Shown here one piece after another: positions 35,401-50,762 of a DNA stretch of 64,000 nucleotides. The translations under genes were made by a program, and so were the position numbers. Under the pieces are notes generated by a model. That model saw nothing but the letters and a program-made list of their open reading frames with translations. It ran no database searches and was not told where the DNA came from. The stretch comes from Lingula anatina. Its lineage: Eukaryota > Brachiopoda > Lingulata > Lingulida > Lingulidae. Position 1 is the first letter of the stretch, and every line of letters begins with the position of its first letter. The DNA is taken from assembly GCF_001039355.2 (NCBI RefSeq), contig NW_019775547.1, positions 529,637-593,636 on the forward strand. Reading direction: 5' to 3'.

Positions 35401-38400
35401 AATCCTGTTCTTGTTGTGTTGCACGGAAGGCTGTCGCCAGACTTCCAGTGCTGCCTGTCTTGGGACCACTGTTGTACTTGTCCCCATGTCCATCCTGCCT
35501 CCTTCACTTACTTCTATATGGATCATTTTCAGGTTTTTCTACTCTATACTAGAGGTCCCATAAGTTATAATATTATTTCAGTACAAAAATTCTCACTCAC
35601 AGTAGAGAAAAGTGTAAAGAATTAGCCAGAGATATATCTGTGAATATCTAGAGAAAATCAATCTGTAACGCTACTAGAGAGTAAGATTTTCCTGTTATGG
35701 GGCATTATGCAGAAGGTGACTAAAATGATTTAAATTTACTGGTATTGAGTTGAGCACATCTGAAAGGGCCATTCTAACTTCAGCCCAAAAAGGGCATACC
35801 CTAAGACAAATGTTTCATGCTCATATAATATTACACAATGTTAATCCATAGAGTGTAATACTCTGTCTGGTATACTTGTAACGCTTCCATTTGCTTTTGT
35901 TAAATTACTTCAAATTAGAAATCATTTCATGTCAAAGGAAACTTACCATCTTCATAAACCACTGAGGATCTCCACTGGGGTCTTCAAAGCCAACTCGTAA
36001 CTTGTAAATGTCTCCCAAGTCATCATCTACTTCCAGCTAAAAACCACATGTCATAAACAACTATTAACAGTAGTTCATAATGTACCAATTTTCTTCACCA
36101 ATAACTATTTTAAAGAAAATTAAAAATAACATTTCCTTTCTTCAGACTGAAATACAATTGGTAATAAAAATATCTAAAAGACCTGCACTGAAACTAAATG
36201 CAACAATCCCATACAGTGTTTACATCTATGTGATAAATGTATATGCAAGCCACCAGAGTATCTTACCTCAAACTCATCAGGTGTCCCTTCAGTGATAGTG
36301 AACCCTCCTTCCTTCTGAACATGAAGCACCTTCGAGTGCCCCTTGTCTCCATATAGGACCATGGCGACCTGGGCCTCGGTGGTGTTCTCCTCATCTGGGC
36401 CGGTAAAGGTCAGTGCTGTCCACTTGCTGGCTTGAGCTGCCAACTGTAACTCTCTCTCTATCAGGCCATCATCTTCTCCTTCATCTAGCCATCTAAGAGT
36501 TGAAAGGGAAATATTTTAATCTTTAGTATAAAAAATTGAAGGGATGATGTTTCAAATGTTTGTCAAAATCTTTTTCGGAGAGGTAAACCTTTCATTTTTG
36601 TATCTATTAGGTTGAATAGCAATTGACCAACATCTACTAACTTTATTTTGTATTCATTTTGTTCAGACATGTTATGTATTATTTCACTTGCAATGGGGAT
36701 ATCTTAATATTCATACTCGGCTTTCGCTTGTTAATTTACCTATCACATTCAAAAGTGTATTCATGATCCTGTGGATCTTTGATGACCACTTTATCCAAGA
36801 ACCATCCACTGCCTGCTCCAGTTCCATCATGCCCTACCACCACACTCTTCAACTGACCAAGGTCCACTGCTTCAAGGCTAAATGTGTCACTCTGAAATCA
36901 AAATGAGATTACCCATCATGCCCTTAGTACTCATCCAGATTTTTCGTCTGGCTTGTCTATTTGCTTACAATTTCAAAGTCCACTCTTGGTCACCATTGGG
37001 CAATATCCTATTTTCAAAGTCTTCATAAACTACTGAGGATCTTATAGGATAGGATGGGATGGTCTGCAAGAATATACTGGCCCAAACCAAAAACAGTGGC
37101 CAGCACTACTCTACAACATTAAGCAGGCCTGGGGTCATTTTTTCTGGCATTTGGCAGAGATTATCCTCTTTTTATTACTTAGTATTTTTTTACATAACAA
37201 GCTGTTTTACCTGTCCACTTTCAAATTTGTTGATGTTGTTCATGGACTTCAGCAGACGTCTTGCTCCAGTGTCACCTCTCTCTCCAGTTATCTTCAGGTA
37301 GACATTAGCATTGGTGCCTCCGCCTGACTTGTCTCCAGTGTGAACTGTCACTTCATATTTATATACTGGAAATGATATATTCAAGACTTATCATCTTTAT
37401 TTACTCATAAAAATGCACTTCCTGAACCTTACTTTTCAGACTTATCATGAATCAAAAATTTCAAGTATTAACTGGAAAAAAAAAACAACACTAATCAAGT
37501 CAAAATATTTCATCGTATCTTAAAAAGTGATTTCATGTGTATTTTCAATCAATTTAATATAATTCAATCAAATTCAAAGAGCAATGTGTTCATACCTGGC
37601 AGTAAGAGATCCTCAGTGACAGGCCTCTCCACCCACCAGTCCTGCTCATCAGTCAGAGACACCCAACAGTTGAACTCAAACTCATAGTTAGCACCAGAAT
37701 CCAAGTGCTGCAGACGGACCTGAACAAGCATAAAAACAGTCATATCACACTGATTACCTCATGTTCTTTCTTTCTTCATTCTTTGAGCATATCACATTGA
37801 TTGCCTCATTTTCTTTCTTCCTTTATACTTTAAGCCAAATGGCTTCATCAGCCATGCAGGACATATGAATGTATTTGTCCTAAATAAACTAGCTAAATAT
37901 TGGTAACCCTTTAAACTGATGAGCCATTTCTACAGAAGTATTATAGATATATATATATGCAAATGTAGATGTGTTGTACTTTGAAGTACGTTCACATTTG
38001 AGGAGTTAAAAAGACATTAGGATGAAGGGAAGAATTTGTACCCTTGTGACTCACCTTTTCAAGGTACCACGAAGGTTGACCTTGTGTATCTTCACTGAAC
38101 CCAACACGCAGTTTGTAGATCTTACCCAGGTTGGCTTTGGCTTTGACCTAAAAACGTACAGGTAAATGAATCATTACCGCACTTTATAAAACTAGTAAAT
38201 ATATGTGTGAAGATACTAATTTGATAAGCCTAAAATCATACATACAAGCCACTTTACATTAATAATTGACAATGGAATTTCATAAAAAAAGTGATAATAA
38301 GAACTCTATCCTTTTCATTCTTTTTCTTGGAGCTTACCCTGAACTCATCAGTCGAGGCCTTGAGGAACTTCTCCTCTCTGTCATGTCCAATGGGGATTTC

Positions 38401-41400
38401 CTCAGAGCGGTCATTTTCTCCATACAGTATCAGCACCACTTGTGAAGAGGCATCAGCATCAGGGAGATCACCAGTGGTGGTCCACACCTTCCACAGCTCC
38501 TCTGAAACAAATACCAGTGTGTTAGGTGTGAAATTACAGCATTGTGTTGTGTTGTGTGACATTACTACAGTGTGTTGTGTTGTGTGATGTTACTGCAGTG
38601 TGTTGTGTTATGTTGTGTGATGCTGCTGCATTGCATGTGTTATATTATTTGGGATTACAGCACAGTGTTGTGTTGAGTCTGATAGTATAGCATTGTGTTA
38701 TATTGTGTTGCCGTAGGTGTGCAATTACAGCATTCCTCAGTGGCTAAATTGGTTAAACTACGTACAGCAGTGTGGGAAACAACAAACGAGAATGTGTTAG
38801 GTGTGACAAAATGACAAGGTATCATGTGGGGCAAATTCATATATTCTGTATAACAATACCCATATGATTTCCACAAGAACATCAGCTAGGTTAAGCTGTG
38901 AAAGATACTTACTTGATTCTAAATCTTCTGCTTCTTCCTCTCCACTCTCTTCACTGGCTGTTACCAACAGTTCTCTTTCCACTTTGCCATCATCCTCACC
39001 CTCATCAAGCCATCTATTGGTGGGAAATCAAAATTTTCACAATTTTGTTTTTAAAAATTCACAAATGATAATTCATACAAAGTACAAAGAGATACAACAT
39101 TAATAATTGACATTAATAATAATTCACTTAAACCAATTCATGCGAGAACTGAAAAATACCTATATGGGTAATGTTAAACATTACCCATATAGGTATGCAG
39201 TTATCTCTCTAAATTTGACACAAATATGTCACATGCATCCTATGTAGCAGTAGTATACTCACTTATTGCACAAGAATTCGTATTCCTTCTCAGCATCAGC
39301 ATCCTCCTTGATGACCACTTTGTCCAGGAACCAGCCAGATCCTACACCTGCACCATCATGGCCGACCACTACTTTCTGGAGATCCTTCATCCACACAGAC
39401 TCCAGGTTAAATATGTCCATCTGAAACATGTTGTTTATTGACTTGTAGGCCAACTCAGTGGTCTTGGACTAAATCGTGTTTCAAATGTTGGCTGTCAGAG
39501 TATACCACATTATCTTTTACAGAAAGAGAGGTCACTGTCATGTACCTTGTTTACTCGCAAAAGTCAGTTGTCACAGTCCTCAAACAAACCGACACTTAGA
39601 GTGTATTTCATCTCAAGTGCTCAACCAATTGTGGATACAAATACGCATATACTCTACTTGATTTTAACTTTCCCACAAATACATGTAAGATAGTATAAAC
39701 ACCACAATGACCCACCAAGACACCTACCTGTCCTTCTTCAAATTTATTATCATTATTCTGAGATTTTTTCAACCATCTTTTGCCTGTCCCGCCATCTTGT
39801 CCATCTATAATGATGTATACATTGGAATCTGTCCCTGCCCCACTGACTGCTCCCGTGTACACTGACAACTGGTACTTGATCACTGTGAAATGAAAGTAAA
39901 AGGATAAGCATCGCAAGCAGGTCACATCCACAACAGGGAGATCAAAATGAGCTTCAGTAAGAAAGTAACCTATTTATGACAAAAGATGTGCGTGTATAGT
40001 TAACACCATAATCTTAAACTGTGTAAAAATTTGCATAGTTCATATCTTCTTGTACAGTGTAACAATGGCAATGAACAATCTCTTACTGAGAAGTCATTTT
40101 GAAAGAGCTACCTAAAACCTTGCAATGACATTTGACCATCTCTCAGAAGATTGAAGATACCATTAACAAAACTAAAACGATCTGTCAACAGGTACAAATG
40201 TATTGAATCTGAACACAGTGCTTTAGAAAATGTCAACACAATGCCATCTTTAGACATTGATATACAGACTTTATCTCAGGTTCTCACAGTGTTTATGACA
40301 CCACTAATTTAAAAGTACTATAAAGCAGAGACACTTTAAATTATGTCAACATACATGGTGCAGGGGGTATTCCTGGCCAGACCACAGGGAACTCCACCAC
40401 CCCGTCACACTCCCCATCCACCCTGACCCAGCCTCTGTACTCAAATCCAAACTCCTCGCTGGTGGTGTCTTTATGGAACCGTATGATGTCCATATACCAG
40501 GAAGGATCCCATGAGGTATCCACGTAACCCAGACGTATTTTCTTCAGGGGACCTATGTCTCCAGTCACTGTAATCTAATGGGAAAAAGACAACATGTTCT
40601 TATCTAAGAATCAACTGCTTCATTGGTGTATTTGGTGATAAAAAATGCCCTTCTATACCTCTCCCCAGCACTCCACTCCCCTCTTTCCTACTGTACACGT
40701 ATCATACACCTCTTCCTTTTCATCCACTCAATTATAATCCCCTCCGACCTTTTCAATACTATTTTACATTACTCATTGATGAGACTGCCATTTAGTGAAA
40801 AAGTTGGAAAATATGGAGTGGGGGCCAGGGGGCAGCTTAGGCAAATGATATTTTTGGCTCCCCAAAAGTCTGAAATCCAATGATAGACAAATCTGATCTC
40901 TGTGTACTTCCCTCTTGCCCCTCTATTCCATTCTTTTCTCTTCTTATCCTTAAAGAATATACCTTAAATTTGTCCCACTTCCCTCTTTCCTGTCTGAACT
41001 CTTCTGAAGCCACAGGCTGCAGTGGCAGCTGGTCAGTCTCTCCCTTCTCTCCACACATCACCACATACAGCTGCTTGTTGTTGTCTGCTTCGTCCAGGTC
41101 ACCTGTTAGTGTCTGCACTGTCCACTCACCCTCTGTGACCACAGATAATGAAAAATTGGAAGATGTATTATATATGCATTTGACTACATGTGTCCTGGCA
41201 TATAAGGACAAGACAGATTGTGCTACAAAGATTTAATTATCTTGGCTGAAAAATCATCTAGTTACTAACCAAGAAGCAAGCCAACTGATTGAACCTTAAG
41301 AAAGTTTTGAATTGAATGAAAATGTATAACAAGGCAATATTCCTTTTCTGAAAGAAACACTGTAGTCTACATTCTTCATATTTTCTTCCTATTTGACATT

Positions 41401-44400
41401 ACCTGCAATACCCCCTCGTTCCTTAGCTGTGGGTTGCATGGCTTCACACAGCCTGGTTTCACTCTCAGTCAGCTCAATGTCTACTGCTTCGTCTTTATTT
41501 CCAGTATCTCCCAGCCACCTAAAACAGAAAAATTCATGTACTTTATAAGGGAATACTTAAAGTTGAATTATTCCTTGTCCTCTCAATCAATGTCTTCTTC
41601 AGTATATGTCTGTCTCCATCTGGTTATAATTATAACAATGGTTTTATGCTGTCTGACCCTTACTACAGGAATTACATGTAATTATTCACAAGACTTGATA
41701 TCCCAGTCCAAATTAGTAAAAGAAGTTGCCTAGGGAGTAATAACTTCCAGACTGAGTCAATTAGTACCCAAGTCTTCATGGGAAATTCACTAGTTACCTG
41801 CAGGACCATGTTTCCATATACCCTGTAACTTTGATTTAAGCTGTGAACACCTATCTACAAAATCATAAGACTTGAATGATCTGATCAGAAAAAGAAGACC
41901 TCAAACTTCCTTACATAAAGACTTACTTATCATAAATGAAGACTTTTTCCTCTGCCAAGCCCTCCTCCCTGATGATCATTTCTTTGAAAAGCCAGGGGTC
42001 ACCGGGTCCCTTGGTGACCATGACCTTCTGAATGTCACCCAGGTCAACTGCTTCTATCAAGAACTCATCCACCTTTTGGGAATAAATAGAGGTAAAATCA
42101 ATTATTTGACACAACTAATTTGTTTAAAAAAGAAAAAGGTTGAGAATGAAAATAATTATGTAGCATTCCCAATGCTCCTCTTCATTCCACAACCATTTTT
42201 TATTTCTTCAATCTTTAAAGTAAATTTCCACAAATAATTTTATATACTAGGCATAAAAGATTTGTAACATTACTCCTTAACCTTTAATATCTGATAACAT
42301 CAAGTTTCAATCATACCTGTCCTTTCTGAAACTTGATGGAGTCATTTTTGTTCACAGATAACATCCTTTTCCCAGAGTCTCCCAGGGTGCCAATGATGTT
42401 GACAAAGATGTTGGAGAAAGTGCCAGCATCTACTCCCTCCTGGACATCACCAGTACATATGGAGACAGTGTATGGGACCACTGAATTAAAATGGTTAAAA
42501 TTTTGATTTTATTAGTTTCATTTCTATATATTATTATAATACTATATCTATCACTGCTTGGTATTCTGAACAAATGCACTTCAATGATTAATCACAATAC
42601 TGTAAACAAGAAATTAGAAACAAACAATATAAGAAAACATCTAGATCAGGCAAGATCCATCTTTCTGTAACCCCTGTAACCCCTTTTTATGTTAAAAATC
42701 ATGATAATTTCATAGAAAAGAATATTGTTTATCTGTCATCAACCAATCAACTTATCATTATTATTAAATGAGCATTTTCCCCTAATAAGTCCTACTGACT
42801 ATTGATAAAATCCTTCAAAATTGTGGTACAATGACATTGCATTTATTCTTACCTGGGGCCACCCACTTCCCAGTCCTGGCCACTGGCAGTTCCTTCACAG
42901 AGCTGGTGTTGTCTCCCAGCCATTTGGTAAAATTGAAATGCAGCATTTCTTTGGTATGGGTATCTTCCATAGTGAGCTTAAATGGAGAAAACAAAAATAA
43001 AATATTTATGTATCATGTACTCAGAGCACTGTTCAACAATTTAGATATTATAGGTGTAATAAAAGACATATATTTTGAACTTTGTTTACCTCCTTGATGA
43101 ACCAGGTCACATCCTGTTGTTCTTGGCAGACTCTGATCTTCTTAAGATCACCAATTTGTCCAACAGATACCTGGAGGAAGAGGAGCAGAGAAGTTAAACA
43201 CCAATTTTTAAGAAGAAATCAAATGTTTTTGTAGATTCAGCTCAATTGCTATATTATATCAAACAAATCTATTGGAATGAATTTAGTCTTTGGTGCATGT
43301 AAATGTAGAGGTTGAAATTTTACAAACAGTGCCCAACTAGAATCTACATAAAACTAAAAAAAATTTTCTGGAACCAAACCATCTGAAATATGTAAAGTCT
43401 ATTGTACCACATGAATATTTCCCTTCTCAAATTATGATTTATATTTCTACAGAGACCTGTATCTGATATGATAAAAATGACACCATACACTTACATGACA
43501 TTCCTGTGAATCTGGCTCGGATTGTTTTTCTGCTGAGTCATCCTTGAGTTCAAAGGGTCCTGCTGTGTTCTCTTCTCCTATCACAGTAAGGGTCACAGGG
43601 GCAGAGGGGGTGCCGTTCTGAGGCACAGTGACTATCTTCACCTTCCATTCACCTTCTATAAAGTAGTGGCAATGAATTTCATAAGCTGTGTTATGTACTC
43701 AAAGTTACAATGTAGTAATTACCAATTTATTTTTCAAATAATTCTACTTATCATTTTAGCTTTCCAGGGTTTATTGTTTTTAGACACCCAAAAAATGTAT
43801 TTTTTGACACAAACCAACTAACTTTTCAAAACTTTTAAATTAAGTATTCACTTATTACTAACAAACAATTTTGGTCATATGTCATATTTTCACAGTTTAT
43901 TTATAAACAGTCAAATTTTTTAGCTTATCTCTCATATCCATAACTTACTGGACTCCAGCTCTTCAGAGGGTCCTTTCAGAGGTACCTCAGACATAGGCAG
44001 AAGTTCCCTCTCCAGCTGACCATCTCCTATCTCGCTGTCCAGCCATCTAAAACACAACATGTCCAATAAATATTTTTTTCATGTTACCTAAATAGAACAG
44101 TAATACATCAATCACAAAAATAAAAAGTGAAGTATATTCATCTGTTTTTCTTGCACTAAAATATATCAAAATACAGATATCAAGTGGCAAATTCAATGTA
44201 CATAGCCTGCAGAGTCCAAGGATAACTTTTATGAGTATTTATATTGTACATTATAGGTAAGAAACATCATATTTTCAGCTTGTGAAATTCATCTTTGAAT
44301 TGTATAAAAGTACAGAGAACAACCAAACAAAATCAGATATTCCTCACCTGTGACATGGGAAAATAAGCTCATATTCTGGTGGGCTATCACCCTCATCCTT

Positions 44401-47069
44401 AACTTTGTCTTGTTCTTCCTCTGTCTCCTGACTCTCTTCCTTTGTTTCTTCTTTCCTTCTCACTGTGACAGACTCACAGAACCACCCTGCGCCATAGCCT
44501 TCGGTAGTATGTCCAACTATTACTTTCTCCAACTTTCCTAAATCTAAGCCTGATATATGGAATGTGTCAGACTAGAGGAAAATGAAAAAGAAAATACTAT
44601 TAATTTTTTGTTATTTGTAAAGAAAACACTTCTTGTGAATAAATAAATAAATTTCGGGCAAGCAATCCACAAAAATCTCTGGGAGGGCAAATGCAACACC
44701 ACAGCATGTGTACAGGGGCGGATCTAGAGATATTTTCTGACAGTCTTCCAAATTATCTTTGTTGATCCATCCTCCATTTTGACCAGAAAACACACGATAC
44801 CCGTCAATGTAAACTTGAAAATCTGACCGTCTTCTGGAAGACCCAGAAGACGGCCTAAATCCGCCCCTGTGTGTATGCTCACTAACTGTACCCCTTGTAC
44901 TACTCACCTGTCCCTTCCTGAAGTTGACATTATTAAGAGTGGTAGTGTCAGAGGCCACAGTCTGTGTGAGAGCTCTCCTCCCTGTGTCTCCCCACTCTCC
45001 CACCAACATACAGTACACATCAGCCCTTGTCTCTGCCCCTGGCTGGTGTCCTGTTGTCACACTGACCACATAGGTGACATCTGAAATATCATGGTGACAT
45101 ATACCCTCAGTTTCAGTTCTGATTCATGCCAGCTTCTTTATTTTCAAATCTTCATAGACAGGGAAATTATTATGTGAAAATGTGAAGAAAAAAAGATGGC
45201 TTTGATATCCAGGCTGGGTGAATATGACATAGTAAAATTAATGGAAAATTCATGTTTATATAGCATGTCTTAGTGCAAAGTAATAAGCCACAACTTCCAC
45301 TTTGAGATTGTAGATTCCTAGGCTTTGGACTCCTGTAGGGCCAATATAGGGCTAAATTGTTTCTGGTATAGACTGCATTTAATATTAGCTAAAATATGAA
45401 GTGGGGTTGGCAGCTGTATGAATATGTATTTACTGGTATATAGAACGACTGGATATCTTCCATATTTCTTCTGGTAAAAAGAACCCTTTCCATGTATCAG
45501 ACTATCTTTAAATTTCCAGTTTTCTCACCTTGCAGTGGCATGATATCAGGCCACACAGCAGGCAGCTCTACACATCCACTAGGGTTCTCTGCCGTCATCC
45601 TGAGCCAGTTGTCATAGGCAAAGTGGAACTCTTGCCCTGTATCCTGATCTTTCAGCTTCATCTGTAATATTGTGCATGAACATTTTCATTTTTCATTAAA
45701 TTTGCCATCAGCACTTGTTTATCTGTTTGTTAGAGGACAAGATATCTTAAAAAGCTTTTCACAAATTTTTCATCAAAATTAAAAAATTTTACTGATACAA
45801 TTCATAAATTTTTTCTTTGCAGAGGACGGCACTCTTTAATCTTAATTTCTTTTTATATGTAAGATTGTTTTAGATCATTTTTTCCTTAAATTGCTTAAAA
45901 TGAAAATTGATGGTACTGTATAGTTCACAGCTGTTGACATATACAGTAAGTACAAATAAACAAAGCTACAACAAATGCCTTAAGGGATGCTGATCAACAC
46001 ACGGCACATCATTATAGAGGTCTCAGTCCGTAAGACAGCTTACCTTGCTGAGGTAGAATGTCTCCATCTCAGAACTCTGCAGTGCTAGTTGTACTTTGTA
46101 GATATTCCCAATGTCACCAACTGAGATCTGCAACAGAATTCATTTTTTTGAAATAAGCACACTCCATATCAATTAGAAATGGAACTTTTTTCCAACAAAG
46201 GTATAGATAGGAATACACCACCATTCAGGAACATTTAGTCCTCAAATTCATAACTTATCAGCCTGTTCTTGCTTAGTTATGTTTATATGATATATAAATT
46301 ACCTGCAGTGAACTTTGAGGTGATTTAAATTTGTTTAGACACTATAACAATAACTCTTTATTAAAAATAAAAATGCTATTTTCATTCAAAATATAACATA
46401 GAATTATTTGACTGCAGAAAAAAATTCACATACCTTGAAATCATCTGTCATCCCTGGCTTAAACCCTTCTCCTTCTTCTTTGCACAGGGGTATCTGGTCA
46501 CTTTTTCCCTGGACACCATAGACGACCATGGTCAGTGTGGCAGTGGTCCCTGCATCCTCTGACCCTCCTGTGGTTATCCATGCTGCCCAGTTACCTTTGC
46601 TGGACTCTGGCTCCATCTCTTTAACTGATAAAATTAAAACACAGACATTTAAACTTGCCATCATTGATGTTATGTGGTTGTTGCAATGTGACAGAAAACA
46701 CTTCCCAGAAATACACTATAAACCCACAATTTAATTTTGTATTCAAAGTTCATCAAAGATCATCAAATTAATTAAAATACAGAGGCCATGCTTCTTTTAA
46801 GTTTATACACCCAGAACTTCATTTTCTAATCAAAGTGAGTTAAAGCTGTTCTAGAACTATTCTAAACATGATACTTACTTGCTCTGGTCTCCTTTTCAAT
46901 GTATGGCACTTCTTGGACATCATCTGTAAAAAGAGACCCCAATTGTTGTCAAGAGATAGTTAAATGTGCCATATTAAACCCCATACTGGGCTAACACACA
47001 CACACACACAAGCACTCATATGTATGAGCACACATCCACTTGCATGCACACATGCATCCACATATGCGT

Positions 47070-47102
<33 letters not shown>

Positions 47103-50100
47103 CACACACACACAAACACACACCCACACATTATGAATAGCAAAACATTGTTTAGAATCAACAGGAGCAAAAATCAGAAATCAACCCTACCTGCTGGGAA
47201 GAGTTCCATCTCCACTTTCTTGTCCTCTTCATGATCGTCCAGCCAGTGTCCACATGGGAAAATGACCTCCCTGTCTGACCCGTCCGTTTCCTTGACCACA
47301 ACCTTGTCCAAGAAAATACCAGCTCCGTGTCCCCTGCCGTCATGGCTGACCACAACCTTGGTCAAGTCCTCTAAGGACACTGCCTCCAGTTTGAACACAT
47401 CCACCTGGGGATGGACAGATCAGGTCACATTTTATGTTCCAGAGGCAACACTTAATTAGTTCTTAAATTACGTAATTCTTGAGAAAGAGAGATACAGAAA
47501 GAAATAATGCAGAGAAAGATATCTTGAGCAATGAAGGTAGCAATATTGACTGACAACCAGACAGATGAATGAATTAAGTAGAAGAGAAACAGTACATTCA
47601 GACAAACTATAGAAGAATCAGAAAGCCAGACAGTCAGACAGACCTGTTCTCTCTGGAACTTGCAGTCATTTTCTAAGGAATGGTACAGCTGTCTCTTGCC
47701 ACTGTCCCCCTTGCTGCCACACAGGGTGATGTAGAGGTTGGCATCGCAGTCAGCTGCCCAGCGTCTCCCAGTGTACACAGATACCTCATAATGTTGCACT
47801 GGTAATAAAAGTATAGGAATGAGTTAAAACATGAAGAGTCACCTGTATGAAAAGCCACAAGAATATTAGAAGTAAATTCTGGTGCAGATACAAAAATTAT
47901 ATAAAATATTCAAAGAAGACATTTTTTTCCAAATTTTAGCAATATATTTTAATACAACAGAAGTCTCAGTGATTGTTCTCCAATTTACCCTTTTCTAAGT
48001 TCTTCATCTAAAAAACCTAAATGCAAGTTTCAAAGGATATCGATCTTTTTTCTTTTAACATCATTTTAAATCATACAAAAAATAAAGTAATATGTACTTG
48101 GAAGCACTTCTTTTCCATCCCTCTGTACGGCCATCTCCCTGACCACATCATGGTCATCCATGTCTCTGGACATCCACCGGTCAAAATGGAATATGAAGGA
48201 TTCCTCAGTGTGTTTGTCTTGGAGAATCACCTATAGGGCCAAAATAATTCCATTTAAAATAATGAAACCTAATTTTCAAAGGGACTTTATGAATTTATCT
48301 AGTTGTTTACAACTGTCATTTCTAATTAGAATATTTGCATAATGAAGTCTTTCCCATTCATAAGCTAGAAAACAAACATTATCTTTCCTTCCCCTAAGTC
48401 AAAATAAACTACTAAATAATTTTTTTCAATAAATCAATTAATAAATCATTAAAATTTTATTCAAAAGGCAACTGTATAATTTGATACTTGTACTCTTGTA
48501 ATAATGCCATTTGTATTGTCAGTCTATACATATGTGTGTATGTCTATTTGTGTCTAATATAGCCAAAAAAAAAAAAAAAAAAAGAAGATCCTGACCTCTT
48601 CCAAGTGCCATGCCTCCCAACCTTTGCCTTCTTCCATTCCGACACGAATCTTGTACAGATCACCAATGTCACCAGCATTAATCTAAAACCCAAAGTTTGG
48701 AACTGAGAATGTTGTTTCCAAGAGAAAGAAAGTGGACTCTGCATAACTTGGATATTATGACCACCAGAAAAAGTTTTGACGGAACAAAAAGATTCAAGTG
48801 AGAAAACATTCATATTAGCATCTGAATCAGCTTATACTTAAGGAAAATCCATTCCATAATATGTTTGAGATAAATGATAATTTGAGCTATTAAAATGTTG
48901 AATTATGCAGAATTTTCTGTAGTAAAAAAATGAACATCATATGATACTGTCAGCATGACTTTTGACATATTTACATTTATTTAAACCAAAGACAATAATA
49001 ATGAAAGACTTGTGCTTTAAATATGTTTTTAAGAAATTTCAAGTTTTTAACTCAAACTCATGATTTCAATGTGTATTGGTAAATTAAGAACAATTTCTCA
49101 TGTATATTTTATTTGTTATTATCTGAATAAATTATCATTATTATTTCATCACATGCCGGTGTCCATATGCATATATACTCACCTGGAACTCATCAATATT
49201 TCCTGCCTCAAATAGTTTGTGCGGTGCCCCCAGTGCCCAGAGTTCAAAGTCTTCACTCACTCCCTCCTCCCCATACACAGTGATGACTGCCTTAGAGTCA
49301 TTGGAGGGTTTGGAGTCTTTTGCAGTAGTCACCAGGACTCCATAAACGCCCCCTATAGGAGGAAATCAGAACAAATGAAGTCAATGCTATTGTAAACACT
49401 ATTTCCACAGCTAACATTTCTTTAATTCTTTGTATACCTCACAATCAATGTCCACTTAAAAAACTATGAAGATATTTAGTGTATGATAAATTAGTTTTGG
49501 CTTTGTTATAGATCAATCAAGCCCAAAAAAATCATTTATTACAAGCCATAATGTGTTTCGGATGAATTCAACATTGCTCAGAGGTAAGAGAAAAGGCTTC
49601 ATTTAGCACCCCAGCTTTGATTCTCAATGGCTGTTTTCTACAATCACATAGTGAAATCAAAACTTACTAGACTTATTTTCTTCTTTTTTATCTTCCTTTA
49701 TGTCTTCTTCTTTTTCTGAAAGTAAGAAGGGGTGAACAAATTATGAAAAGTATCAAATCATGAAACAAATTGTTAGTGCATTTCAAAATATTTCACTTTA
49801 ATTTTTTATTAAAAGACACTTATGAAAATATACCAGACTCCTATCACATGAAAAACTTTCTTGCTTAAATGCAATGTTTTGCCTGTTAGTTTCTCCCACA
49901 CGAGACAGATATTATTGCAAACAATACTGGTTATAACATTAAAGATTTACTTATTTGATAAAGTCTAATATCTTTAAACTGCTTTGAAAGGAAAGATAAG
50001 GTAATGTATTAAATGTGGTATGCTGAAGCTAGTGCTGGACATGCCTCAGTGACATTTCTGACTGTCATTTAATTATGACAATAACATGGCAATGACTCAA

Positions 50101-50664
50101 ATTAAAACCACAAAGTTTACAATGCTTGCCATCATAAAATGTTAATATAACAAATAATATCGGGTAAACATAGAATACTCATGGTGTGTGAATGAATTAT
50201 TCTGTGACCAAAATGATTTCTGTGATCAAAATGTGCTGAAGCAGAATATAAAATTCTTACATCTTTTATCATCTAAAAATTGCCACTGATTTAGTGTGAA
50301 TAAGCAGAAGTCCGGGCTGAAGGAATCAAGCAAATAGAAGTAGCCTACTAACTCTTCTTCTTTAAAGAAGCAAAAGAGCCAGCATAAAGAGCTTTCCTGA
50401 GTAACCTAGCCATTCTTGATGCTGCTTTAGTCAGGAAAAGTAGGAGACAACCAATTAAAACAGCATTTACTCTGTATAACCCATTTTCAGACATTTCTGC
50501 ATGCAGGATAAGATAATATCTATTTCAAAGCTATCAACATGTCTCTTTCAACCTGAACAGAGAGGAAGTTGTCTATTAAATTATTCAGTAGTACAAGAAG
50601 TACCAATTCAGTTTTTCTTGTTCCAAATTTATGTCAGTGAATTAACAGAGACACAAATTTAAAA

Positions 50665-50762
<98 letters not shown>

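Noticed and set aside
37018-37042. Short match to the PLAT 15 exon end (tcttcataaac and actgaggatct)
   Set aside because: About 22 bases only; it could be a decayed exon copy like the others but is too short to support.
44611-45069. 152-codon minus-strand open frame
   Set aside because: It is the PLAT 8 exon read through its donor into an intron and a MITE; only 44908-45080 is supported as coding.
47040-47234. His/Thr-rich open frame
   Set aside because: It translates a CA microsatellite.
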